A stretch of 64,000 nt of DNA from Turritopsis dohrnii (taxonomy: Eukaryota > Cnidaria > Hydrozoa > Anthoathecata > Oceaniidae): NCBI GenBank assembly GCA_027922465.2, contig BQMF02000296.1, positions 248,001 to 312,000 of the forward strand, in the 5' to 3' direction. A model generated the notes under the pieces. The model was not told the DNA's origin and did not search any database. It saw nothing but the letters and a program-made list of their open reading frames with translations. Every line of letters begins with the position of its first letter. Within the stretch, counting starts at the first letter, position 1. Position numbers and translations under genes: made by a program. Positions 10,391 through 19,206 of this stretch are shown one piece after another.

Positions 10391-11947
10391 GGATCAACAT
10401 GGAGTTCACCTCTGTTTAGTTTTGACTATTGTGAGGGTCTCCTAGCCATAGCGTCTTTTTTTGTAAAGTATCTTTTGTTCACCAGCAACCAAAAATAAAT
10501 TCAATTCAATTACTAACGCTTTACGCACCTGATGGTATGTTTGGTACCTCCAAGGAGAGGAGGTGTATGGTCCAACCTTTATGTGTAAATGAGAAATACT
10601 GTGTGCAGTAATCAAAACTTTACTTTTGAACCACAAACAAAATAGTTAGGGGTAGTTTATTACTGTAAATTTTTATTTCAATAAAAATAACGAAAAACAT
10701 TATATCTTTCGTATAAGGCTGCACGTTTTTAGAAAGTTACAAAAAGTACAAACTACTTTACAAAATGAAAACAGTAAGCCCAATATAAAATAAAGTTTTT
10801 GATTTGTGTAAGGGTGACCACTGTTCAGTCATAGCCTCCGTTCGCAATGACTTACAAGATAACACGAATGCTAAAATTCCCATTTCACAAGTAGTAGGAG
10901 TAATGGACGATTTGAAACACTCTTTCCGTTTGTGAAGGAACCATCTTATCTGAAATAGGATTAAAGGTTGTTTTGCTCAAGCTTATGATATCTTGTACTT
11001 CGATTTGGTTCAAACTCATTTTTTCGGAAACTTTGTGCAGTGAAACCTCTGTAAGACTTACACCTTTGAAGGTTGGAAAATTCTTCCCTGTAGAGGTTTC
11101 CTCATGTTTGGTTAGTGGTGCTACGGAATAAGCAAGTGTCCGTAATTGAGAGGTGTCCTCTTATGTCATGTCCATATAAGGTAAGTTTCACTGTATTATG
11201 TTTTCTGAGCTCAAACAACATTATAGATTTAAGAAAAATGAAGAAAAAATGAAGAAAGCAAAGCTAGACAAATGTATGAGTGTTTTCAACTTTCGGATAT
11301 CAATCGGGTAACAACACAAAGTTTCGGTTTCAGTAGAGTTGAGCATTCGGGTTGTCTGATAATGATATATTTACCAAAGCTTGTTTATTGTAAAAACATT
11401 TTTAAAACAGCTTATTTACAATTTTGTTATAAGATTTCTAGTGCTTTTTAACTGGAGATATTTTTTATCACGAATTTAATGTGAGTTGAGATGGACTTGA
11501 GTTGGGTGAATAGGTTCATTGTTAAAAGTCGTGCTTGGAGAAATTTATGTCACTGTGCACAGTCAAAATCATTCATTTCCAAGAGGAAGCATTTTAATTT
11601 TAATTGTTGTAACCTCTGTAAAAAAATAAACAATATATTTTTATGAAAAAACAAAGGCAAATGAAGACACTAATAATTATATAAACGAGGATTTTCAAAT
11701 GAATTTGATTAAGAGTTTACTTCAAGAGAATCAACACGATGTATTGTTTTTAGACATTTTTCGTCACATCTAGATAGTTTTAAGGTTAGGGGATACTTTT
11801 TAGTGAATTGATATTGAACAAGTTAGATCACTCCGAGCAGGTGAGGTTCATCTTTTCATGACATGTGTGTGTATTCTAGTTTGAGTATCATAATTTTCTT
11901 ATTTAATAATTTAAGTTGTGGAGATTTATCTGTGTATTTCATACACG
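10391..11947. other. No gene recognised
   Basis: About 1.5 kb without recognisable genes or complete transposon ends. It lies between the cGAS-like relic and the TTAA transposon. Confidence 0.4.
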
Positions 11948-11951
11948 TTAA

Positions 11952-14284
11952 GGTGGTATTACCCCCTAAATTAAAAAATTGATATTTCATTGGAATTTTT
12001 TGTTCCAAAACACTTGTTGGGTGAAGATATTTCAAAATGGGCGGAAAAATGAAAAAACAATTTTTCGTTGCCATGGTAACATGGAAAATATGCCTTTTTT
12101 TGATCAAACCGGACAGTTACACCGGCTGAAAAATAATAAAAACTAGACATAGTTCTAAGTTGAAAATTGGTAAAATAAATATTAATAGGTGGGGCTATAC
12201 AATAAACCAAAAAAAAATTGAAAAAAATTTTTCAATTCAAAATGGCAGACATTGACATTCCAAACTCCTAAAAAGGGATTATTTTGAAATTGCGATGCCA
12301 TAATATGCAAAAATAATAAACCTTATTTCAAGTTTTAAAATTTTATTGCAAAGTACTCTCTGTAGTGGAAATTTGCTGAAAATTTGAAAGAAAAAGCTCA
12401 AGCGGTTCCTGAGATATTTGCGCCGGGAGTTTGAAAAATCACATTTTGAGAAAAAAGCCTTTAAAGTTATAACTAACAATAAAAAAGGTATAAACCATCA
12501 AATAAAGTCAACAATAGAAAAATATAAATCAAACAAATTCTCCAGCTTCATATGTGACACCTTCAGTCAACTCATTTGAGTCTTGCTTAGTTTTTTTATG
12601 TCCCCGCAGAATTTTATGCCTCTTGTGTACAGGTTCACTACTTTTACGGGTTTTGTTAAAAAGTCTCTTTGCATTCAAAACCTGACAGTGTTTTTCCATA
12701 AAACGGCCTGGGTTCATTCCAATGGCTTTAAAAATCTCAATGGAACTTTTCCTGCCCATGTTATAATATGCCACTGCATCGTAAGTTCCAAATTTTAACT
12801 GGGTCAGCGAGACATACACATTTTTCGGCACACGTTCCCAAATGAGGCCGTTAAACGCCTCATTTTGGTTTTGCGTCTTCCCATGGACGCATTTTTTCAA
12901 CAGACTGTCACTACTTAAGTCCTCATACATAGGTTTCACATACTTGATGACATTAATGGGTAAACCAGGTCCTGGCTTGTAGGTTTGCTGACCAGTCGCC
13001 TTGTCCCGCTTGAAACGGCACCAACTTTCTTTTCCATCAGGACAATGGCCGTGATAGTCATATATGCTTTTTTTCATTGTTTCAATATTTGAGGTGGAAC
13101 TGATTGCAATGCCAAAATAATTTTGCAATTTGTCTATGATTGCATCGGTTAAACGCCCACGCCCACCAAGACCTTTGACAGCTTTTTTTAAATTACGACA
13201 CCTATTGCCCACACGCTTCTGAATGTGGCCCACACATTCAAGTTTTTCGACATTTCGACCAGGGTAAATATTCTCAATGGAAGAAAAGGCTTTACTATCT
13301 CCATCCCCAAGATATTTCGAATAGCATAACTTTCTTTTTTCAACACTTCGCTTAAAAATGCGGGTAGCCCCAGTGATTTCCATTCCTCCTGCACTTCCGG
13401 AATGGTTCAGTTTACATATATGGTTTGCTTGCCACTTTTCAAATTTATCAGGGTTTGTCTTCTTGATTTTCTCATGATTTTTGCATCCCCTACAATACCG
13501 GCTCATAACTTCTGTGTCGATAATTTTTCCAGAGTCAAGGGACATGGCAGTGAAACAACCGTTCAATGATGAAAAACCTCGCCGTTGCCATGTACCGTCA
13601 CAGGAAACACTGGTATCAACAATTTCATCAGATGAAGGATTCAACTCAGCAGCAGCTTTGTTCATGGAACTCTCAGCAACTTCTTCAACCTTTTTCGCAA
13701 TAAATTTCATAGAATGGTCAAAGTTTTTCACAATTGATTACCACTGAACCTTCTTTTTGGACGTCTTCTTGTGCTGAATTTAACTCTATCTGTCTTTCCC
13801 ATTCCAAAATGTATTTAACCAAAGTATTTATCAATATATAGCAAAAGATATTATACTATAATATATATATATACTATATATATATACTATATATATATAC
13901 TATAATAGTATATACACTGTATATGACTATAGGAGCCCTACCATCTACAAAAACACACTTAGGCAATGTTTATGGCAGTGGTGTCAGAATATAGCTTTTC
14001 GCAAAAACGCAGAGAAGATAAAACAAAGAAGATAATAGAGAAAATTGGGTCGAAAAGGTGGGGGAAAAGCTCAAAATATCCCAAATATCCCAAAATTTTC
14101 GCCATTTTTAAACTTTTTTCAGAAAAATTCATTCTACCTGCCTGTAGAAAAATTTAGATATCTTTTTTCTGAGAAAAGATTTTTGAAAGCAGTAAAAAGG
14201 GTCTTTTCCGTAGATAAATTGTCTATCATTTTCAATAAAAAAATTTTTTTTGAAAATCTAAAAATTTTTGGGGGTAATACCACC
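11952..14284 (-). mobile_element. TTAA-flanked DNA transposon, Kolobok-like
   Basis: The termini GGTGGTATTACCCCC (11952-11966) and GGGGGTAATACCACC (14270-14284) are perfect inverted repeats. TTAA lies outside each end (11948-11951, 14285-14288). TTAA duplications occur in piggyBac and Kolobok elements, and the encoded transposase is not piggyBac-like. One long minus-strand transposase frame occupies the left-centre. The right part contains an AT dinucleotide tract (about 13855-13915). At about 2.3 kb with an open transposase frame this may be a nearly complete element. Confidence 0.75.
12529..13731 (-). CDS. Mutator-like/Kolobok-type transposase
   Basis: A 400-codon frame with no internal stop. 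The catalytic-domain signature is visible: VSCDGTWQRRGFSSLNG, in which the Asp of CDGTW is the likely first catalytic acid, followed by an S-R-Y-C-R-G-C-K zinc-binding CxxC about 45 residues later. Further on are LGDGDSKAFSSI, where DGD probably holds the second acid, the CVGHIQKRVGNR block, and a late CVHGKTQNQNEAFNGLIW block with NEAFNGLIW, probably containing the last acid. This matches the Mutator-like transposase domain seen in many invertebrate genomes and in Kolobok elements. The frame starts just after an in-frame stop and the first codon in frame is GTG; Met8 is the first ATG, and an upstream exon with a DNA-binding region may exist beyond 13740. Whether the gene is still functional cannot be judged. 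Confidence 0.75.
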   Translation of the reverse strand: MKNFDHSMKFIAKKVEEVAESSMNKAAAELNPSSDEIVDTSVSCDGTWQRRGFSSLNGCFTAMSLDSGKIIDTEVMSRYCRGCKNHEKIKKTNPDKFEKWQANHICKLNHSGSAGGMEITGATRIFKRSVEKRKLCYSKYLGDGDSKAFSSIENIYPGRNVEKLECVGHIQKRVGNRCRNLKKAVKGLGGRGRLTDAIIDKLQNYFGIAISSTSNIETMKKSIYDYHGHCPDGKESWCRFKRDKATGQQTYKPGPGLPINVIKYVKPMYEDLSSDSLLKKCVHGKTQNQNEAFNGLIWERVPKNVYVSLTQLKFGTYDAVAYYNMGRKSSIEIFKAIGMNPGRFMEKHCQVLNAKRLFNKTRKSSEPVHKRHKILRGHKKTKQDSNELTEGVTYEAGEFV

Positions 14285-14722
14285 TTAATTGTATTATGAT
14301 CGCCTTTGTTGTCACAAATCCACTCTCAAGCCGGGAGTTGTACTTCCACACAGTTAAAAATTGAAGTTGCAAACTTAAGAACTTAAGAAGTCTTATGATC
14401 AAAATGGCATAAATTTACTTTTCTGTTGATATACTCCTACACATTCCATTCCAAAAATAATTTAGTATTTGATTTCTTTTAAACTACAACTTTATTCCAT
14501 ATCACTTTCTGAATTGATCAGATTTAAAGATGACTAAAGACTTTAACTAATGAAAAGTTATGTTATAGCCTTGTCAACAAGTTTGATTTCGTTTCATTTC
14601 ACTTGTGCTTCATCTGAGATACGTGGCCTAAGTTGTATGAACGCAATTGATTTCTTTTCCTCTCCTCTACATTTTTATAATGGTTTGATTATCTTCAGAA
14701 CTATTTACAATTGTCAAAACAC

Positions 14723-16435
14723 ATGGCCACTTATAAAAGACATAAAAGGGAAAAACCTCTTAAAACTGAAGATGTTGACAATTATAGAAAAGTTGTCGCT
14801 GATTTGACTACAGATTTGATGAAGAGAGTTTCAAATGAAAATGTGATGTTTGCTGGCTACGAAATTCTGCTGTCTGGAAGTACCAGAGAAGATGTCAGGG
14901 TGGGAAATCCTTATGAAATAGATTATCTTATACAATATACTATCAATGCAGACAAAATCAAAGAGCTTTCATCCTATCCTGGGTATGTGGGAATTATACC
15001 AAGCCATGATGATATTATCAGATACCAATCAGTCATGGAAGAAGGTCATTTAAGCTCTAACAAACTCTTATTTACATTTTTTAAAATAGTATTCAATATC
15101 ACATTTGGAACTGAATATGAAAGTAAAGAACCTCGTCTTCGGCTCGATCTCCAATACAAGGAAAAAGTTATCAATGAAATAAATTTTCGAAGAGCAATTG
15201 ATATTGGTGCAGCATTGCCGTTTAAAGTTATCTTTCCAAAAGGAAGTTTTACATATAACAGTGATGAATCAATAGATATTGTTTTATCTCTTCATTGCAA
15301 GGGATATTGGCCAAAATGTGCTAATGGATGGAAACGAAAATACCAAGATGTTTTAGAAAGAAAATGTTTTGACTCCATAATTGAATATGGTGTTTCAATG
15401 GTATGTAAAGTACCAGTTAAAGACACTCACCTTTTTGAAGGTACACCAGAAATGTTCAGATTATCTTTCTCCTTTGCTGAGTCCAAACTTTTTGAATATG
15501 TCACGTCTGAACAAAAGGAAGCGTACAAACAATTGAAGATTTTACGAGAAACACATCTGTCGGACTATATCTTTCTTGAAACTGTTTATATTGGAGATCA
15601 ATTATCGAAAAGATTTACATCATACCATCTCAAGTCAGTTTTCCTTACTCTGGCCATTGGAAACTACGAAAAGCGTGGAGTAAGAGGATGGTTAGTTATC
15701 TTTTTAAAAGAAATCATCGTTTGTTTGCAAAATCAATCCATCAAACACCATTTTATTGAGGATTTGGAATTACTTGTTAATACATCAATGGAAGAAGAAT
15801 TACAAAACCTCTTCCAATACAACCTAATGACAGACACTGACATTACTTTCAAAGTGTTTAAAAAAGCTGTACCACTAGAATTTTTACTTGACATAGATGA
15901 TGGTAATGATGACAACGAAAGTGACGATGCTTACGACGACAGTGGTGATGACGATGACGTTGATAACGACATTTATGAAAATATTCGTAACGATGACCAA
16001 GATGGCAAGGACTATGATAATTCTAATATTGACGTCAATTGCGAACATGATAACGATGATGGCGTTGTTGATATCATCAATGAAGAACCTGAAAATATCG
16101 TCGACAAAGGTGATAGCGACGGCAAAGAAGTTGACGATGTTGACTACAACGGTGATAATGATATTGATGACGAAAGTGATAGTGATGGAGGCGATAATAA
16201 AGAAGAAGAATGCGATGGTGAATACAACAAAGGTTATATGGAGCTTCACACTTGCAAGATTTTAGAAATGATTTTCACTGAAATCTTAGAAACATTACCA
16301 GAAGATCTGTCAAAAATTGCTGAAAGCTGTTCATACAAAGATGTGTTTCAGCAACTTCCTGAGGGTGGTGGCGGAAGCAATCATCAGGGGCAATTTTCCA
16401 GGAGAAATTGCCCTACACCCTTAAACACCTGCTGA
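14723..16435 (+). CDS. cGAS-like/Mab-21 nucleotidyltransferase with acidic tail
   Basis: A 570-residue protein in one exon. The first ATG follows a likely intron acceptor (TTATCTTCAG), so a 5' UTR exon is probable. The active-site pattern of Mab-21/cGAS enzymes is complete: G52-S53 (LLSGSTRED), E65 and D67 in NPYEIDYLI, and the third acid D185 in SIDIVLSL, followed by the family block YWPKCANGW. The C-terminal helical lobe shows FRLSFSFAESKLF (about 245-257) and FTSYHLKSVFLTL (298-310). Residues about 388-505 are an Asp/Glu/Asn-rich disordered tail, then a short helical region and a Gly run. Active members sense foreign nucleic acid and make cyclic dinucleotides. With all acids retained this copy could be catalytic, but no zinc-ribbon insert is visible and activity is inference. 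Neighbouring relics show it belongs to a tandem array. Confidence 0.8.
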   Translation: MATYKRHKREKPLKTEDVDNYRKVVADLTTDLMKRVSNENVMFAGYEILLSGSTREDVRVGNPYEIDYLIQYTINADKIKELSSYPGYVGIIPSHDDIIRYQSVMEEGHLSSNKLLFTFFKIVFNITFGTEYESKEPRLRLDLQYKEKVINEINFRRAIDIGAALPFKVIFPKGSFTYNSDESIDIVLSLHCKGYWPKCANGWKRKYQDVLERKCFDSIIEYGVSMVCKVPVKDTHLFEGTPEMFRLSFSFAESKLFEYVTSEQKEAYKQLKILRETHLSDYIFLETVYIGDQLSKRFTSYHLKSVFLTLAIGNYEKRGVRGWLVIFLKEIIVCLQNQSIKHHFIEDLELLVNTSMEEELQNLFQYNLMTDTDITFKVFKKAVPLEFLLDIDDGNDDNESDDAYDDSGDDDDVDNDIYENIRNDDQDGKDYDNSNIDVNCEHDNDDGVVDIINEEPENIVDKGDSDGKEVDDVDYNGDNDIDDESDSDGGDNKEEECDGEYNKGYMELHTCKILEMIFTEILETLPEDLSKIAESCSYKDVFQQLPEGGGGSNHQGQFSRRNCPTPLNTC

Positions 16436-16579
16436 GTATAGAAAGATAATAGTAGTTTACATTACATTCACGTTTATTGCGTATATGATGACTTGGTCGT
16501 AGCTGTGGGGAACAATAATTTACTATTTCTATTTATATATATATAAAAATTAATGAATGCATAGATGTTCAACTACGGT

Positions 16580-17730
16580 TTTAAGAAGACTTGTAACCAA
16601 AATGGCATTCAATAACCATAAATTTATTTTTCTGTTGATATACTTCAAAAGATTCTATTCCAAAAACGATTACATAGCTAGATTTCATTTAAACTATAAT
16701 TCATTTTCCATATCATTTTTAGATTAAACAAATGTAAATATTTCTAATATTTCTTTTAGATGAGCAGAGGCTTTTTCTCATTGAAACTTGCGTTATAGCT
16801 TTTTCGACAAGTAACAGTTAAATTTTATTTCATTTCAATAGTGCCTCATCATAAGTACGTGGTCTTAGTTCATTGACACAATGGATTTCTTTTCCAAGAC
16901 TTTAAATTTAGGTTTATCATAGGAACTTTATGTTTGCACAAACTTTCTGTTTAGGGAAAATTACAGAAGTTTAGGTTGGTTGGAAATAATACATCGCCTT
17001 GTTAATCATTATGGGAAATCCTTATGAAATAGATTATCTTATACAATATCATATCAATGCAGACAAAATCAAAGAGCTTTCATCCTATCTTGGGTATGTG
17101 CGAATACTTCCTAGCCAGGATGATAGTATTAGATTCCAACCAATCATTGATGGCCGTCATTTGACCTGTTACAAACTCTAGTTCACATTTTTCAAAATGT
17201 TTTTCGATATTACGCATGGGACTGAATATGAAAGCAAAAGATTTCGTTGTCACCTTGGATGTGCCATGCAAGGAGAAATTAATCAATGAATCAATTTTCA
17301 AGGAAAAACCGATTTAGGTGCCGCATTGCCGTTTGATGTTATATTTCCAGATCGCTGTTTTATACGGTGGCTCATATATGCCATGGTAATTTTAAAATTA
17401 AGTTATAACTCCAGGTTAGAATGCTAACTCCAGGTCAGAACGTCTAAATAGAGATTAGAACTTCTAACTCCAGGTTAGAATACCAACCCCAGGTTAGAAT
17501 GCTTAATGAATATACCTAAGAGAGCATATCGATTCGGTATGCGACATACTGAATACACGGTGATTAAAGACCACCGTTCTAACCTCGACTTAGAAATTCT
17601 AACCTCTATTTAGACATTCTGACCTCGAGTTAGAAGTTCTATTCTAACCTGGAGTTATAACTTAATTTTAAAATTACCATGACATATATGAGCCACCGTA
17701 GTTAGTTTTATATGCCATGACTACCAAATC
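16580..17730 (+). pseudogene. Truncated tandem copy of the cGAS-like gene
   Basis: Sequence from about 16585 parallels the region upstream of and within the intact gene. It begins with the 5' non-coding part (CAAAATGGCAT, TTTTCTGTTGATATACT), then coding sequence at about 17011-17180 that is close to identical to codons 60-114 of the intact copy (NPYEIDYLIQYHINADKIKE). The GS-containing segment is missing, replaced by unrelated sequence, and a stop occurs at 17179-17181 where the intact copy reads through (YKL-stop versus NKLLF). Similarity resumes degraded to about 17360 (LPFDVIFPD-type residues). A TA-flanked MITE then interrupts it at 17365-17698. No product is expected. Confidence 0.8.
17365..17698. 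mobile_element. TA-flanked long-hairpin MITE inside the cGAS-like pseudogene
   Basis: The ends are CGGTGGCTCATATATG and CATATATGAGCCACCG, followed by long further inverted similarity (TAATTTTAAAATTAAGTTAT, and TCTAACCT(G)GAG blocks). TA flanks both ends (17363-17364, 17699-17700). The centre holds several TCTAACTCCAGGTTAGAA-like units in both orientations, so the whole element could fold into one hairpin. No coding capacity. Confidence 0.8.
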
Positions 17731-18055
17731 CGATATCTGCACCCAATTGTTCATGGTGCATTTTATTTACCAAAAATTGGAGAACTTTTTAAATTTGGTC
17801 CCTAATTTGGGGCCCGAGTTGCCAAATTTTGGTCAAATCTCACAAAGTGATGTTCAAATCCGAAATCAGCATCTTCCAATTGTTCTTTGTAAAAACTTTT
17901 ATGAAGTTTGGAGAACTTTTAAATTTTGGTCAAAATTTGACCGGAATTGGTACGATTTCATGCTATGTATTTTCAAAAATGTGAAGCCACACATTCTTTA
18001 ACCTTCCATAATACCAAATCGAAGCAAACATATCGTAGTAACTCAAAGTGTTTTA

Positions 18056-18235
18056 ATATACCGTAACAAGAGTCTTATACCGTAACAAGAATCTTATACC
18101 GTAACAAGAATCTTATAACAAGAATTTTATACCGTAACAAGAATCTTATACCGCAACAAGAGTCTTATACCGCAACAAGAATCTTATACCGTAACAAGAG
18201 TCTTATACCGCAACAAGAATACGTTACGATTGTTA
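18056..18235 (+). repeat. 19-bp minisatellite, about 9 units
   Basis: Head-to-tail units CTTATACCGTAACAAGAAT with A/G variants (CCGCAACAAGAGT), one unit shortened. There are no spacers between units. Confidence 0.85.
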
Positions 18236-19206
18236 CACTAACAATTGCTTTATTTTTTGCGTTAATAATAATAATAATAAAACGTTTATTTATTCTACCT
18301 CTCCTAAAAGGACAGCTGTACGTTTCCACACACAAACGACATTCGTAACAACTGAAAAACTTTGTTATAGCTACCCTTAAGAAACATCAAGGGGCTTTCA
18401 TCTTCGCTATTTCAAATAATGCAGCGACCATGTGAATGGTATCAATATTAACTAGCCTATGTCCATCGTATGAATTAGGCGAAGTTCTTTAGCTTATCAT
18501 ATTAATGTTGCAGACACAGGCTAGTTTCCAAACCTCGTAGGACCACCTCAAAAGATTTGAAACAAGAGTTCCACTAACGTGAATAAACAGGACTCCGCAA
18601 CAGAAGTGGCGTTGTTACCCATTTTCACTTCGTGAGCGGTAAACTTGTTTATAGAAAACAACATCAATGTATCTGTATATTTCTTATATTAAAATAATAA
18701 CAGGACACTATGGAAAAGTTCTCTAGTCCTGAAAAGGTTTTTCAGACCATGAAATTTTCTTTTAAATAAATGCAGCGTGAATGTGTGTCAATGTTCCATT
18801 ACTCCATTCTCCGTTCAGTTGATATGTCATTGTCAGACATCATATACACGCCTTCAACGCCCAATAAGATAAGCTCTTTAAGGTGAATGGCGTATGGGCG
18901 GAAGATAGAGAGATGGTGTAATGGAAACATCGATTATGTTGTCTAGCATAAATAAATATAGAATCTTTACAATCTTTAAAATATCCGAAGTTGTACATAA
19001 AATATATATAATTTATTCCATCGCAAAATTTATTCCTAATAAAATGCTTAAGAAAATAATTCAAAAATATATCGGCGCGAATCCAACACCAGACGTAAGG
19101 TTTTCACCCATGGTTTACCGAACCCAACAAAGCCAGTCTCGTAAAGATTATCTTCTTAAAAGAATAAAAAACAGAAACTGAACGTGGATTTCATTTATTT
19201 TGAAAG
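18236..19206. other. Intergenic, no gene recognised
   Basis: Contains an (ATA)n stretch near 18265-18285. This is downstream of UDP-glucose dehydrogenase, so its 3' UTR probably occupies the part next to 19206; the poly(A) site was not assigned. Confidence 0.4.

Noticed and set aside
13855..13915. Palindromic ATATATAC tract
   Set aside because: Simple dinucleotide repeat inside the transposon, not a regulatory hairpin.
15884..16265. Overlapping open frames on both strands across the acidic tail of the cGAS-like gene
   Set aside because: Shadows of GAT/GAC repeats; the reading frame of the enzyme explains the region.
16366..16435. GGGGCAATTTTCC block as a stand-alone MITE explaining the similarity to about 10190
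   Set aside because: The similarity continues for more than 100 bases past the block with conserved order, so gene duplication explains it better.
18056..18235. CRISPR-like array
   Set aside because: Units are contiguous with no spacers, in an animal-type genomic context; it is a minisatellite.
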